The notes: generated by a model not told the origin, from the sequence alone. DNA of 64,000 nucleotides from Anaerococcus vaginalis ATCC 51170 (GCF_000163295.1 NZ_GG700527.1:861192-925191), one strand, 5' to 3'; shown: positions 8,874 through 19,190, counted from the stretch's first letter. Program-made: numbers and translations.

Positions 8874-10780
8874 ACTTGCTCCATATTTTTTATATCTATA
8901 TTAATAGCCTCTGCATCAAAAATATCTTTTTCTCTTTTATGACATGTAAAATAAATAATTTGAAATTTTTTTGATAAATCCAACAAATTTAACAAAGCCA
9001 TCCTCAATCTATCATTGTCATAATTTATAAAAGCATCATCAAAAATCAAAAATAAATTATCTAATAATTTTTCGCAAAGAGCAAATCTTAGTGAAAAATT
9101 AACTTGGTCAAAAAATCCTATTGAAACTTTATCAATATCAATTATTTCATTATCAGAACTTATTATGATAGGCTCTAGGTTTTTATTAAAATCAATTTTT
9201 TTATATTTCCCCTTTGAAATTTCTCTAATTATTTGACTAATAGTTTGAGATAGAATTTTTTTATTATAAATAAATTTATCCTTGTTTGAACTTATAATAT
9301 CTATAGCTTTATTGCACGCAGAAATTTCTATTTCTAAATAATTTAATTTTTCCTTTAATTGATTAATTTCATCAATCAAATCAACTTCTTTTGATATTTT
9401 TTCCTCAACACTTACAAGCTTTTTTTCAAGTTTTAAATTATCGTCTAAAAGTTTATGATATGAATTTTCGTAAAATTTAATTTTATTTTCTAATTTCAAA
9501 ATATCAATTTCATCACAAGAAAAATCAATAGGCACATCATATTTTTCCTGTTTTTGAAGAATTTTTAAAATTTCTAAAGTCTTATCTCTTTCTATAATTA
9601 ATTTTTCATAGTTTTTGTATTTGTTTTTTGCATTTTTATAAGAAGATTTAGAATTTACAGAAATTTTGGAAAATTCATTTTTTATTTTTATATTTAAATT
9701 GCTAATCTCTTCTCTGCTATTTATATTTAAAATTTTACCTTTAAAAAAATAAAATAAAAAAAGTGGAAGTAAGAGTAATAAGATAAAATATTTTTTTGTG
9801 AAAATTGATACAAATAAAATCATAAATCCTATTAAAAAATAAAATAAATTTATCTTATTATCTTTTTTATTTTTATAAAAATCATCCTGCTTTTCCAAAA
9901 GCCTATCAAGATTATCAAAAAATACTTTGTCAATTCCTGAAAATTCCTTATAATCTTCTAATTTTTTATCAATTATTTTAAGCTGGTCTTGCCTAGATTT
10001 TTCTTCAATATAATTAGAATTTGCTTTAAATTTTCTGTAATTATCCCTATCAATTTTTAATTTTTTGAGTTTTTCTTCTAAGAGTTTTATTTCTTCTCTT
10101 TGTCTTTTCAAATTTAATATGTCATTATTATAGGATTTTCTAAGATTTCTAATATTATCCAATTTTTCATTTTTATTTTCCAATTCTTTTAAAGTTTTTG
10201 CGTAAGGCTTTGTATACGCCCTTGAACTTCCAATTTTATTTAGCCAATCTTTTATATTATCAACAGCGTTTAATTGAGAAAAAATCATATCATTTGATGG
10301 ATTTTTTAAAAAATCTATTACAACTTTTTTAGAATCCTTATCAAAACTTTGAAGTTGGTAATTGTTTGCTATACTCTTATACAAAGAATAATTTAATTTT
10401 AAAAAATATTCTCCAGGGAAATTCAAATTTGATTTTTTGCCCAAAATTTCTTTTTTCAAAGACAAGTTATATATTTTATATGAACCATCATCAAAATTTC
10501 TTTCTATCCTAAAATCCTCATTATTAGATGATAAGATCAAATTTCCAAAATATTTATAAGAGCCTAAAGGTTTGTATTTTTCTTTTTTATAGGAGAAATG
10601 CCTTTTATTATTTCCATCATCAAAGCCATAAAATACACCTTCAATAAAATCAGAAATTGTAGATTTACCACTTTCATTATCCCCATAAATCAAATTAAAA
10701 TTTGGATTTAATTTTATAGATTTATTTTGAAATTTACCAAAAGAAATTAAATTCAACTCTTTAATAAAAACCTTACTCAT
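8870..10780 (-). CDS. membrane-linked SbcC/YhaN-like AAA ATPase
   Basis: A 636-residue Rad50/SbcC-type ATPase. Walker A GDNESGKST is at 33-41. Coiled-coil arms run from about 195 to 290 and 355 to 510, interrupted by two hydrophobic segments at about 311-328 and 331-347. The C-terminal half has a degenerate signature (VSIGFFDQ) and Walker B LIFDDAF near 575. The family pairs with a YhaO/SbcD-like nuclease, encoded directly upstream with an 8-nt overlap. It is shorter than Bacillus YhaN (over 900 residues), mainly in the coils. The central hydrophobic pair suggests membrane attachment where SbcC has a zinc hook. The role is inferred to be DNA end processing. Confidence 0.82.
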   Translation of the reverse strand: MSKVFIKELNLISFGKFQNKSIKLNPNFNLIYGDNESGKSTISDFIEGVFYGFDDGNNKRHFSYKKEKYKPLGSYKYFGNLILSSNNEDFRIERNFDDGSYKIYNLSLKKEILGKKSNLNFPGEYFLKLNYSLYKSIANNYQLQSFDKDSKKVVIDFLKNPSNDMIFSQLNAVDNIKDWLNKIGSSRAYTKPYAKTLKELENKNEKLDNIRNLRKSYNNDILNLKRQREEIKLLEEKLKKLKIDRDNYRKFKANSNYIEEKSRQDQLKIIDKKLEDYKEFSGIDKVFFDNLDRLLEKQDDFYKNKKDNKINLFYFLIGFMILFVSIFTKKYFILLLLLPLFLFYFFKGKILNINSREEISNLNIKIKNEFSKISVNSKSSYKNAKNKYKNYEKLIIERDKTLEILKILQKQEKYDVPIDFSCDEIDILKLENKIKFYENSYHKLLDDNLKLEKKLVSVEEKISKEVDLIDEINQLKEKLNYLEIEISACNKAIDIISSNKDKFIYNKKILSQTISQIIREISKGKYKKIDFNKNLEPIIISSDNEIIDIDKVSIGFFDQVNFSLRFALCEKLLDNLFLIFDDAFINYDNDRLRMALLNLLDLSKKFQIIYFTCHKREKDIFDAEAINIDIKNMEQV

Positions 10781-11804
10781 CCTTGCTCCTCAATATGGCA
10801 TCAAAGCCAATTTCCAAACATCTTTTATTAATGGGATTTTTCATATCCAAATCTTTAACATTTTTATAAAAATCTCCAAGCAAAGAAGATTCGTAAATTT
10901 TTCCTAAATTTTCATAATAATCTATGCTTTTTTCCCTATTAATTTTAAGATAAGTAATATCTAGATTATCCTTTAAACTTTTCTCATCAAAAGCAAACTT
11001 ATCATAATTTGATAAATTTATAGTTAAAAAATTATATTTTTTATCCAAAAGATTTGCCAAATATTTTTCTAATCCATAAATATTTTCAAAATTGTTTAAG
11101 TCAATTTTTAAACTTTTAAAACTCATTTGGGAAGAATCTATAAAATTTATGCCATAATCATCTACTAAATTATAGCCGAAATTTCCCTTATCTTTAAAAC
11201 TAAAAGGCTCAATACTTCCTACATAAAAAATATTTTTAAAAAACTCTTCTCTTTTGTGAATATGACCTAAACCAACATAATCAAATTTAAGATTTTTTAT
11301 TTTTTCCAAATCTAAATTCATATAAGTTGAATTATTTTGATTAAATTCCCCATGGCATAAAAAGATATTATAAAAATTGTAATCAAGCCTTATATTATAG
11401 TTAAAATTTTTATCAAATATCCTATCATTATAAGAAATTCCATAAATTCTCACATTTTCATACTCAAAAAAATCAAATTTTTCACTAGAAAATATGTGAA
11501 GATTTTTAGGTTTATCTGAGAAAAATATTTCATTTTTTGAATCTATATAATCGTGGTTTCCGCAAAGATAATATATATTTTTGGAAAATTCTTCAAATAT
11601 TTGAAATAATTTTTGATAATCTTTTAGACTAAAATAATCTCTTTCAAAAAGGTCTCCCGAAATCAATAAGAAATCTACATCTTTATTTTCTTTCAAAATT
11701 TTTTCAAAACTATCCCATTTTATTTTTCTTATTAGCTTGCTATATGAACTATCAAAATCCAATTTATCAGCCAAATGTATATCAGAAATATGGATAAATT
11801 TCAT
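10773..11804 (-). CDS. YhaO/SbcD-like metallophosphoesterase nuclease
   Basis: A 343-residue Mre11-type phosphoesterase. SDIHL lies at 6-10, GDLF near 57, GNHD near 89, CHGE near 165 and GLGHIH near 190. A C-terminal extension of about 120 residues follows, probably the cap and ATPase-binding part. The start was moved to the ATG at 11804, which overlaps the preceding stop as ATGA and begins directly with the first beta strand. A GTG five codons upstream is an alternative; neither has a strong Shine-Dalgarno. Its partner is the ATPase gene that follows. The nuclease role is inferred from family pairing. Confidence 0.84.
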   Translation of the reverse strand: MKFIHISDIHLADKLDFDSSYSKLIRKIKWDSFEKILKENKDVDFLLISGDLFERDYFSLKDYQKLFQIFEEFSKNIYYLCGNHDYIDSKNEIFFSDKPKNLHIFSSEKFDFFEYENVRIYGISYNDRIFDKNFNYNIRLDYNFYNIFLCHGEFNQNNSTYMNLDLEKIKNLKFDYVGLGHIHKREEFFKNIFYVGSIEPFSFKDKGNFGYNLVDDYGINFIDSSQMSFKSLKIDLNNFENIYGLEKYLANLLDKKYNFLTINLSNYDKFAFDEKSLKDNLDITYLKINREKSIDYYENLGKIYESSLLGDFYKNVKDLDMKNPINKRCLEIGFDAILRSKDE

Positions 11805-12370
11805 ATCAAATTCACACACTCAATCATTGTTTTATTTTCATTTATGTCAAAAACTGTAATAGAACCATTATCAATCCAAAAATTTTTGAAATTATTTAAA
11901 TCTTTTAAGACCGTAAACAAACTTGCTCTAATTGCAATTCCATGACTTACACACAAAATATTTCCATCATAAGTAGATTTTTCTTTTATAAAATCATTAA
12001 CTCTTTTTATTAAATCTTCAACGCTTTCTCCATTAGGATATTTAGTTGAGTAAGGATTATTTTTTAAATTTTCATAGAAATCTTTGTATTTTTCTTTTGT
12101 TTCTAAAACTTTTTGCCCCTTAAAATCCCCAAAATCTAATTCATTTAATCTTTCGTCTTCAATAAATTCATCAAAGCCCAAATATTTTGCTGTTTCTTGA
12201 CTTCTTATTAACTTTGATGTGAAGACCTTATCTATTTTGTAATTTTTTAAATTTTTTTTGCTTTTATCCAAATCAATATAAGCTTTTTTTGAAAGTTTTG
12301 TTTTAGGAGTTGAAAATTTTAATTCTTTATTTGATTCTGTTAATCCATGTCTTAAAAATATTATTTTCAT
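11801..12370 (-). CDS. histidine phosphatase family protein
   Basis: A 189-residue phosphatase of the branch-2-like phosphoglycerate-mutase fold. The catalytic RHG is at 7-9, and a second histidine is in SHG near 143. It is much shorter than cofactor-dependent glycolytic mutase (about 230-250 residues) and is closer to PhoE/CobC-like broad phosphatases. It is the first gene of the operon with the YhaO/YhaN-like pair, with AAAGGTG before the ATG. Substrate unknown. No convincing -35 was found in the short gap between the preceding terminator and this gene. Confidence 0.85.
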   Translation of the reverse strand: MKIIFLRHGLTESNKELKFSTPKTKLSKKAYIDLDKSKKNLKNYKIDKVFTSKLIRSQETAKYLGFDEFIEDERLNELDFGDFKGQKVLETKEKYKDFYENLKNNPYSTKYPNGESVEDLIKRVNDFIKEKSTYDGNILCVSHGIAIRASLFTVLKDLNNFKNFWIDNGSITVFDINENKTMIECVNLI

Positions 12371-12401
12371 ATTATCACCTTTATTATTATAACATATAAA
12401 A

Positions 12402-12436
12402 AAAGCAGGCTCGAATGCTTTTTATTCGCCTGCTTT
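12402..12436 (-). terminator. terminator of the ABC exporter operon
   Basis: A 9-bp stem (12402-12410 with 12428-12436), extended by a further 4-bp helix, is followed on the minus strand by six T residues. The last codons and stop of the ABC permease gene are inside the hairpin. Confidence 0.8.
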
Positions 12437-15400
12437 CATTGCTTCTGCCATATTTATTTTTTTTAATTTAAAATGAACAATCAACATTATCAAAAATGAT
12501 GTAAATAATGTTATAAAGGCAGAAAATATATATGATGATAAATGAGTTTTGTAAGAAATAAAAATTCCATCTGGTGCTGCTACAATTAAAACATATCTTA
12601 GCATAATATATCCCAAAATATATCCAAGAATAATGCCAAAAAATGTCAAAATATATGTTTCTCTATAAATATAGGAAGTTGTTTCTCTAGGATAAAATCC
12701 CAAAACTTTTGTAGTAGCAAGTTCTTTTTTTCTCTCGCTCACATTAATATTAGTCAAATTATACAAAACTACAACGGCAAGTAGCATAGAAACCACAGTA
12801 ATAATTCCAATTACTAGATTTAAATTTGCCATTAAAGTGTCCATCGTTTCGTAAAATTTACTTGGCTCTATAATAGTTTGACTTATTTTATTTTCCAATA
12901 TTTTATTTTTGATTTGACCGCCTGCTTTAATAAGATCAGCATTTGCAATAAAATCTTTGCCAAATTTATTTTTATATGCATCTTTTGTCATATAAATATA
13001 ATCATCAATATAATTTTCGGCAATATCTTTAATGTCCATTTCTACTATTTTATCATCTAATTCAAATTTTAATTTTTTGTTTGATTTTAAATTATTTGAT
13101 AAATTTTTACTAATTACAACTTTATTATTATCAAGTGAAATTTTTTTCTTATTTTTATCCCTAATTTTTATAAAATCATCTATTTTTTCTTTATCATCAA
13201 AAACGATTAAATTAACTTTTTTATTTTTATCTTTCAAACTTACATCTACATTCTCATAGAGAATTTTCATAGATTCTGTATTTTTTAAAATACTTTCGTA
13301 AGATTTTTTATCTTCTTCTTTGGAATTTTTATCAAAAATTGAAATAAAATCATATTTTGTAATTTCTTGTTTTTGCAATTTAGATGTATCTTTAACAGAA
13401 TCAATCATAGCAAAACCAAAAAATAAAAGTGCAGTACAACCACCCACTCCAAAAATTGTCATAAACATTCTAGATTTATACCTAAATAAATTCCTAAATG
13501 TAATTTTTGTCATAAAAGATAGGCTATTCCAAATAAATTTAATTTTTTCAAGAAATATCCTAGATCCATTTTTTGGTGCTTTAGCTCTTAATAAATCTGC
13601 TGTTTGCTCTTTTACTTCACTTATGCTTGTAAAATAAACAGTTAGTGAAATTAAAAAAGTAGATAAAAATATAGTAAATAAAATTATCCAAAACGAATTT
13701 ATAAATTCCAAATCTAAAACTCTAAATCCAGTTGAATATGCCTTAAAAATAACTTTACAAACTATATATTTTCCAATTAATGAACCGATTAAAGAACCAA
13801 AAATCGTAGGAATTAATCCGTAAATAAAAAATTTTCGACCAATATCAAAATTAGAATAACCCAAAGCTTTCAAAGTTCCATTTTGTATTCTTTGCTCTTC
13901 AATATATCTTTTTATTGTTGTAAGAGAAACAAGTAGGGCAATGAAATAAAAAAATGTTGGAAAAACTTTTGATAATTCGTCCATATTTAAACTATTTTTG
14001 TAATAGCTATCAATAGATTTATTTAAAAATATGCTTTCAAATTCATAAGTAGGATCAATTAAATTTACCAAATTTTCTCGAGCCTCATCAATTTTTTCAT
14101 ATCCCTTTTTGATTTTATTTTTAGCCTTTTTTTCTTCATCATCAAATTTTTTATTTGCCTTATCAAGCTCACTTTCTTTTTCTAAAAGTTCATTAAAAGC
14201 AAACTTTAACTTTTCTTCTCCATTTTTTTTCTCATCATCTAATTTTCTTTTTCCATTCTTATAAGAAATCAAAGCAGACTTTAATTTTTTTTCATTATTA
14301 TCAAGTTCTATCTTGCCTTGTTTTAATTTATTTGATGCATTGATTTTTTCATTTTCAAATTTCTCTTTTGACAGCTTATATAAATAGTTTTTTTCATCCA
14401 AATCCCTTTTTGCTTTATCTAATTTTTTCAAATTTTCATTTATTGGATCCATAGCCTTTTGGTAAGCTTCATCAAATTTATTTTTATTTGATAAATATTC
14501 TTTATTTAACTTATCTAATATAATTTCACTTTGAGAAATTTTAATAATTAAATCTTCTTTTTTTCCATTTAAAGAAAGCAATTCTTTTTTTATATTTTCA
14601 ATTTCTTTTTTATTTTCTTCATTATCACTCAAGTTTGATAATACTTCTAATTTTTTCTTTAAATTTTCTATTTTTGAATTTATTTCATTTAATTCAGATT
14701 TATATTTTGTTAGATTTGTATTTTCCTCATTTTTTTTATCTTCCAAATTTTTAAGCATAGCCCTTTTTTCTAAAAAAGAATTTTCGATTAAAGACTTACT
14801 TGAATTTATCTTTTTATAATTTTTATCAATTTCTTCATAAGCCTTATCTATTTTCTCTTTTGAATCGTTTAATTTTTCTTCATTTTTTTTCATTTGTTCA
14901 TTAAAAGAAAGAAAATTTTTATTGTAGCTTTTTTTACCACTATTTAATTTAGAAAATCCTTGGTCAATTTGTTTTTTTGATGCACCTAACTTTTCATAGG
15001 CATAGTTAATTTTAAGCTTAAATTCATCTTCTGCCTTGTTATATGAATTTATACCATCTAACAACTTTTCGTTTGCATCTATAAGTTTATCTTTTTGTTC
15101 TTGTAATTTTTTCTCACTAGAAGATAGCTCATTTTCTTTTTCATTAAGTTTTTTATTAGCATAAGCTTTTACTCTTTTTAAAACTTGACTAGGTCTGTTT
15201 TTAAAATCCTTTTTTAGACTTTCTCTTTTTTCTTTTACGAAAGATTTATATTCATCAGAAAATCTATCCATATTTTTTGTTTTTTTATAGCTAATATCAA
15301 CTTCACTAATCTCATCTGTTTTAAAATTATCTTTGTTTATATAGGAAAAAGCAAAAACCATTTCTTTTCCCTTATAAGAAACATCCCTTACTTCATCCAT

Positions 15401-15922
15401 CAAATATTCAGAAGAATTTGCAAAACCTACAACCTTATACTTTTTATATTTTAGTAAATCATCTAATTTTTCATCATCTATTGACTTAAAATATATGTAA
15501 TCGCCTAGTTTATAATTTTTTTTCAATAATTCATCTAAAATTATTTCTTCATCATTTTTGATTTTTCTTCCCTTTATTATATTTAATTTTTCAATATCTT
15601 TATCATAAGATTTTACAGAAATAAGCTTATCTTTAGCATATAAATCCAAATTTTTTTTATAAGCAAGCTTATCAATATCCTCATCCTTTTCGATAATTAA
15701 CTTATCTTCGTTTTTAATTCCATAAGTTGCTTTAATAATTATATCTGGATGTTTATTTTTATTTAAAGTCTTATTTAGAGTTTTTCGCATTGAAGGTCCT
15801 GTCATAAAAAGGGCAACAACAACCATAGAAGCAAGCATTATCATAACAAAAATCGAAAAAATCTTGCCTTTGGTTTGTTTTATATCCCTAAAAATTGACC
15901 TATAATAATTATTTTTTTTCAT
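12422..15922 (-). CDS. large FtsX-family ABC transporter permease with coiled-coil insert
   Basis: A 1166-residue membrane protein. An N-terminal transmembrane segment at about 20-42 is followed by an extracytoplasmic domain with a very long Lys/Glu-rich coiled coil at about 255-640. The first FtsX block, with three to four helices, is at about 655-790. Another helix lies near 825-850, then a second extracellular domain and a C-terminal FtsX block at about 1040-1160. It follows its ATPase gene with 1 nt between. Related permeases in Firmicutes export or extract lipids and peptides, or transmit force to cell-wall enzymes; no substrate can be read from this sequence. There is no adjacent two-component system. 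Confidence 0.85.
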   Translation of the reverse strand: MKKNNYYRSIFRDIKQTKGKIFSIFVMIMLASMVVVALFMTGPSMRKTLNKTLNKNKHPDIIIKATYGIKNEDKLIIEKDEDIDKLAYKKNLDLYAKDKLISVKSYDKDIEKLNIIKGRKIKNDEEIILDELLKKNYKLGDYIYFKSIDDEKLDDLLKYKKYKVVGFANSSEYLMDEVRDVSYKGKEMVFAFSYINKDNFKTDEISEVDISYKKTKNMDRFSDEYKSFVKEKRESLKKDFKNRPSQVLKRVKAYANKKLNEKENELSSSEKKLQEQKDKLIDANEKLLDGINSYNKAEDEFKLKINYAYEKLGASKKQIDQGFSKLNSGKKSYNKNFLSFNEQMKKNEEKLNDSKEKIDKAYEEIDKNYKKINSSKSLIENSFLEKRAMLKNLEDKKNEENTNLTKYKSELNEINSKIENLKKKLEVLSNLSDNEENKKEIENIKKELLSLNGKKEDLIIKISQSEIILDKLNKEYLSNKNKFDEAYQKAMDPINENLKKLDKAKRDLDEKNYLYKLSKEKFENEKINASNKLKQGKIELDNNEKKLKSALISYKNGKRKLDDEKKNGEEKLKFAFNELLEKESELDKANKKFDDEEKKAKNKIKKGYEKIDEARENLVNLIDPTYEFESIFLNKSIDSYYKNSLNMDELSKVFPTFFYFIALLVSLTTIKRYIEEQRIQNGTLKALGYSNFDIGRKFFIYGLIPTIFGSLIGSLIGKYIVCKVIFKAYSTGFRVLDLEFINSFWIILFTIFLSTFLISLTVYFTSISEVKEQTADLLRAKAPKNGSRIFLEKIKFIWNSLSFMTKITFRNLFRYKSRMFMTIFGVGGCTALLFFGFAMIDSVKDTSKLQKQEITKYDFISIFDKNSKEEDKKSYESILKNTESMKILYENVDVSLKDKNKKVNLIVFDDKEKIDDFIKIRDKNKKKISLDNNKVVISKNLSNNLKSNKKLKFELDDKIVEMDIKDIAENYIDDYIYMTKDAYKNKFGKDFIANADLIKAGGQIKNKILENKISQTIIEPSKFYETMDTLMANLNLVIGIITVVSMLLAVVVLYNLTNINVSERKKELATTKVLGFYPRETTSYIYRETYILTFFGIILGYILGYIMLRYVLIVAAPDGIFISYKTHLSSYIFSAFITLFTSFLIMLIVHFKLKKINMAEAMKAGE

Positions 15923-15923
15923 T

Positions 15924-16625
15924 TTACCACTCTATATTTTCAACATTTTCTGGATTTTCATTGACATAAGAATTTACAATTGTACCATCTTTTAGCTCAA
16001 AAACCTTATCTGCTATATCTTTTATTGCACCATTGTGAGTAATAATAATTACAGTAGTATTTAAATTTTTTGCAGTATCTTGCAATAATTTCAAAATAGA
16101 TTTTCCAGTTTTATAATCCAAAGCTCCTGTTGGCTCATCGCACAATAAAAGTTTTGGGTTTTTGGCAATTGCTCTTGCAATTGCAACTCTTTGTTGTTCT
16201 CCACCTGAAAGTTGTGATGGAAAAGAATTCTTTCTGTGAGAAAGTCCTACCTCATCTAAGGCTTTTTCAGCATCCATATTATCTTTTGCAATTTCACTAG
16301 CAAGCTCAACATTTTCAATACTTGTAAGATTTGGTATTAAATTATAAAATTGAAAAACAAAACCTACGTCATCTCTCCTATATTTAGTTAGTTCTTTTTC
16401 ATCCATTTGTGATAAATTTTTATTATCAACAATTATTTCTCCATCACTTAAAGTATCCATTCCACCAATTAAATTTAAAAGTGTAGTCTTTCCTGCTCCA
16501 CTTGCTCCAACAATAATTACAAGCTCGCCTTCATCTATACTTAAATTAATATTGTCATTTGCAACAATCTTATTTCTGCCGACTTCAAAATATTTATATA
16601 CATTTTTTAATTCTATATATGCCAT
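15924..16625 (-). CDS. ABC transporter ATP-binding protein (MacB/LolD type)
   Basis: A 233-residue ATPase with Walker A GASGAGKT at 40-47, Q-loop FQFYNLIP near 91, signature LSGGEQQ at 139-145 and Walker B LLCDEPTG at 160-167. The H-loop histidine in ITHNG lies near 196. It belongs to the family that powers FtsX-like permeases by mechanotransmission, matching the permease gene immediately downstream. It sits 4 nt after smpB, so the pair may be transcribed from the rnr-smpB region. Confidence 0.93.
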   Translation of the reverse strand: MAYIELKNVYKYFEVGRNKIVANDNINLSIDEGELVIIVGASGAGKTTLLNLIGGMDTLSDGEIIVDNKNLSQMDEKELTKYRRDDVGFVFQFYNLIPNLTSIENVELASEIAKDNMDAEKALDEVGLSHRKNSFPSQLSGGEQQRVAIARAIAKNPKLLLCDEPTGALDYKTGKSILKLLQDTAKNLNTTVIIITHNGAIKDIADKVFELKDGTIVNSYVNENPENVENIEW

Positions 16626-16629
16626 ATCA

Positions 16630-17073
16630 TTAATAATTTTTGAGTGCTCTTTCTATTTTTCTTTTAGCATCATTTTTCTTTATAGTTTCTCTTTTATCAT
16701 AGATTTTTTTACCCTTTGCAAGAGCAATTTCCGCTTTTATTAATCCCTCTTTTAGGTAAATTTTATTTACAATCATAGTATAACCTGCTTGAGAAACTTT
16801 TCCAATTAATTTATCAATTTCTTTTTTATGAAGCAAAAGCTTTCTAGTCCTAATTGGGTCAATATTTTTTTCGTAGGATTGTTCATAAGGAGTAACATTC
16901 ATATTATAAATAAATAATTCCCCCTTATAATCCCCAACGTGAGATTCCTTTATCGAAACTTTTCCTTCTCTTATACTTTTTACTTCATTTCCCTTTAATT
17001 CAATTCCAGCCTCATATTTTTCTTCCAAAAAATAATCATGTTTTGCTTTTTTATTATTAGCTAAAATTTTCAA
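16630..17073 (-). CDS. smpB: SsrA-binding protein SmpB
   Basis: A 147-residue tmRNA partner needed for trans-translation rescue of stalled ribosomes. It has an N-terminal AxxNKKAxHDYF stretch, the ELKGNEVKSIR motif near 26-36, and a basic C-terminal tail with KKIYDKRE. Length is normal. It overlaps the rnr end by 17 nt. The tmRNA gene itself is not recognisable nearby. Confidence 0.97.
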   Translation of the reverse strand: MKILANNKKAKHDYFLEEKYEAGIELKGNEVKSIREGKVSIKESHVGDYKGELFIYNMNVTPYEQSYEKNIDPIRTRKLLLHKKEIDKLIGKVSQAGYTMIVNKIYLKEGLIKAEIALAKGKKIYDKRETIKKNDAKRKIERALKNY

Positions 17074-19177
17074 ATTCTTCCTCCAACAAATCGAAATCTA
17101 TATTTCTTTTTTCAAGATCTACATTTTTAACTTCAATCAAAACTTTTTGTCCAATTTTATATCTTTTATTATTATCTCTATTTACACAAGATAGCTTTTG
17201 TTCAATATATTCAAAATGATCGTCAGAAAATTTATACATAAAACATCCTTCAACCGTATTTTCAAGTTCAATAAAAATCCCAAAATCTGTAATTGTTGAA
17301 ATAATTCCTTGAAATTTCTCTCCAATATATTTTTTCATATATTTACACTTATATAAATCTTCTACATCTCTTTCACATTCTTCACTATTTCTTTCTGTAA
17401 TTGATAAGTGTTCTGAATTTTTTGCTAATTGTTTTTCTAATGATGATTGGCTTATATTTTCAAATTTATTATCAACAAAATCTTTTACAAGCCTATGAAC
17501 TATTAAATCAGGATACCTTCTTATAGGAGCTGTAAAATGTGTATAATATTTTGTTGCTAAACCAAAATGAATATCCCTATAATTTGCATATTTTGCTTTT
17601 CTCATTGTCCTAAGCATTAACATATTTACAAGACTTTCATCATCTTTTCCTGAAACTTCTTTTAAAATTTCTTGGAAATCTTTTGGATGAAGTTCTTTTC
17701 CCTTAATATTATAGCCTAGGGTGTTTAAAATATTTTTGAAAGATTCTACCTTTTCATCTTTTGGCTTTTCATGAATTCTATATAATGATGGAAAATCCAT
17801 GTAAGCAAATAAACTAGCTATAGTTTCATTTGAAACTAACATAAATTCCTCTATCATTTTATTTGCAGAACCTCTTTCAAAAATAGAAATATTTAAAACA
17901 TCTCCTTTTTCATTTACATCAATTTGGCTTTCCGTAAAATTAAAATCTATAGCTCCTCTTTTTTCTCTTTTATTTTTTAAAATTTTGTATAAGTTGTCAA
18001 ATAATTCTAATTTTTCTATCAAAATTTCATCATCATAAACTTTTTCTTTATTATCCAAATAATCATTTACATCATCGTAGACTAACCTATAGTTAGATTT
18101 GATTATAGACTTATATATTTTATAATCAACAACTTTACCTAATTTATTAATTCTCATTTTTAAACTTAAAGCAAGTCTATTTTCATTTGGATTTAAAGAA
18201 CATATTCCATTAGATAATTCCTCTGGTAGCATAGGCAAAACTATATTGTATAAATAAGTTGAATTTCCTCTTTGATAAGCTTCTTTATCAATTTCACTAT
18301 TTTCTTTTACATAATGGCTTACATCTGCAATATGAACATATAAAATAAAATCTTCTTCATCTTTTTCTATAGATATTGCATCATCAAAATCTTTAGAATC
18401 CCTACCATCAATTGTAACTGTAAATAAATCTCTCAAATCTTTTCTATCATTTTGTTTTGAAATATCTACTTCTTTTTCAATAAAAATAGCTTCTTTTTTT
18501 GTTTTTTTAGAAAAATTATCTTTTAGTCCATAGGATCTTATTATTGATAAAACATCAACATTAAAATCATTTTTATTGCCTAAAACTTCTACAATTCTTC
18601 CTTCTGGAGAGCCATTTTTTGGATATTTTATAATTTCACAGACAACTTTATCGTTATTTTTTGCTTTTTTTGAAAATTTTTCATCAATATAAATATCAGA
18701 AGATAGGTTATCCTTATCGCTTATTACGAATCCAAAGCCCTTATTTTTTTTATAAAGTCCAACAATTTGACTTGTATTTCTTTGAAGGATTTCTACTACT
18801 TTTCCTTCAGCATTTTTCCCATATTCTTTTTCTTTTATAATTTCAATTTTAACCCTATCTTTGTCATTTGCTGAATTTAAATTATTTTGAGAAATAAAAA
18901 CATCCATATATTCATTATTATCAGAAATAAAAAATCCATATCCACCTTGAGCTAGTGAAATTTCTCCCATAAGTGATTTATCATCATTACTTAATGGATG
19001 AATTTTATTTTTTGAGCTTATTTTGATTTCATTTTCTTTAGCAAGTTTTTTAATAATTTTTTTTACATCTTTTTTTATATACTTATCACAATCCAAATAT
19101 CTTAACATCTCATCAATAGTCATTGGCTTGTAATTTTTATCGTTTACTATATTTATAATTAAATCTTTAAAATTCAT
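17057..19177 (-). CDS. rnr: ribonuclease R
   Basis: A 706-residue 3'-to-5' exoribonuclease. It has an N-terminal winged-helix-like segment, cold-shock domains at about 70-200, the RNB catalytic domain at about 245-580 and an S1 domain at about 620-695. Catalytic aspartates are D257, D263, D265 and D266, spaced as in characterised RNase R. In Firmicutes it cooperates with SmpB and tmRNA in degrading defective mRNA, consistent with the rnr-smpB overlap. It starts with TAGGAG upstream, directly after the secG terminator. Confidence 0.96.
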   Translation of the reverse strand: MNFKDLIINIVNDKNYKPMTIDEMLRYLDCDKYIKKDVKKIIKKLAKENEIKISSKNKIHPLSNDDKSLMGEISLAQGGYGFFISDNNEYMDVFISQNNLNSANDKDRVKIEIIKEKEYGKNAEGKVVEILQRNTSQIVGLYKKNKGFGFVISDKDNLSSDIYIDEKFSKKAKNNDKVVCEIIKYPKNGSPEGRIVEVLGNKNDFNVDVLSIIRSYGLKDNFSKKTKKEAIFIEKEVDISKQNDRKDLRDLFTVTIDGRDSKDFDDAISIEKDEEDFILYVHIADVSHYVKENSEIDKEAYQRGNSTYLYNIVLPMLPEELSNGICSLNPNENRLALSLKMRINKLGKVVDYKIYKSIIKSNYRLVYDDVNDYLDNKEKVYDDEILIEKLELFDNLYKILKNKREKRGAIDFNFTESQIDVNEKGDVLNISIFERGSANKMIEEFMLVSNETIASLFAYMDFPSLYRIHEKPKDEKVESFKNILNTLGYNIKGKELHPKDFQEILKEVSGKDDESLVNMLMLRTMRKAKYANYRDIHFGLATKYYTHFTAPIRRYPDLIVHRLVKDFVDNKFENISQSSLEKQLAKNSEHLSITERNSEECERDVEDLYKCKYMKKYIGEKFQGIISTITDFGIFIELENTVEGCFMYKFSDDHFEYIEQKLSCVNRDNNKRYKIGQKVLIEVKNVDLEKRNIDFDLLEEEFENFS

Positions 19178-19190
19178 ATTTTCTCCTATT

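Noticed and set aside
11801-12370. Histidine phosphatase as the glycolytic phosphoglycerate mutase
   Set aside because: At 189 residues it is too short for GpmA, and it sits in an operon with nuclease-like genes rather than with glycolysis.
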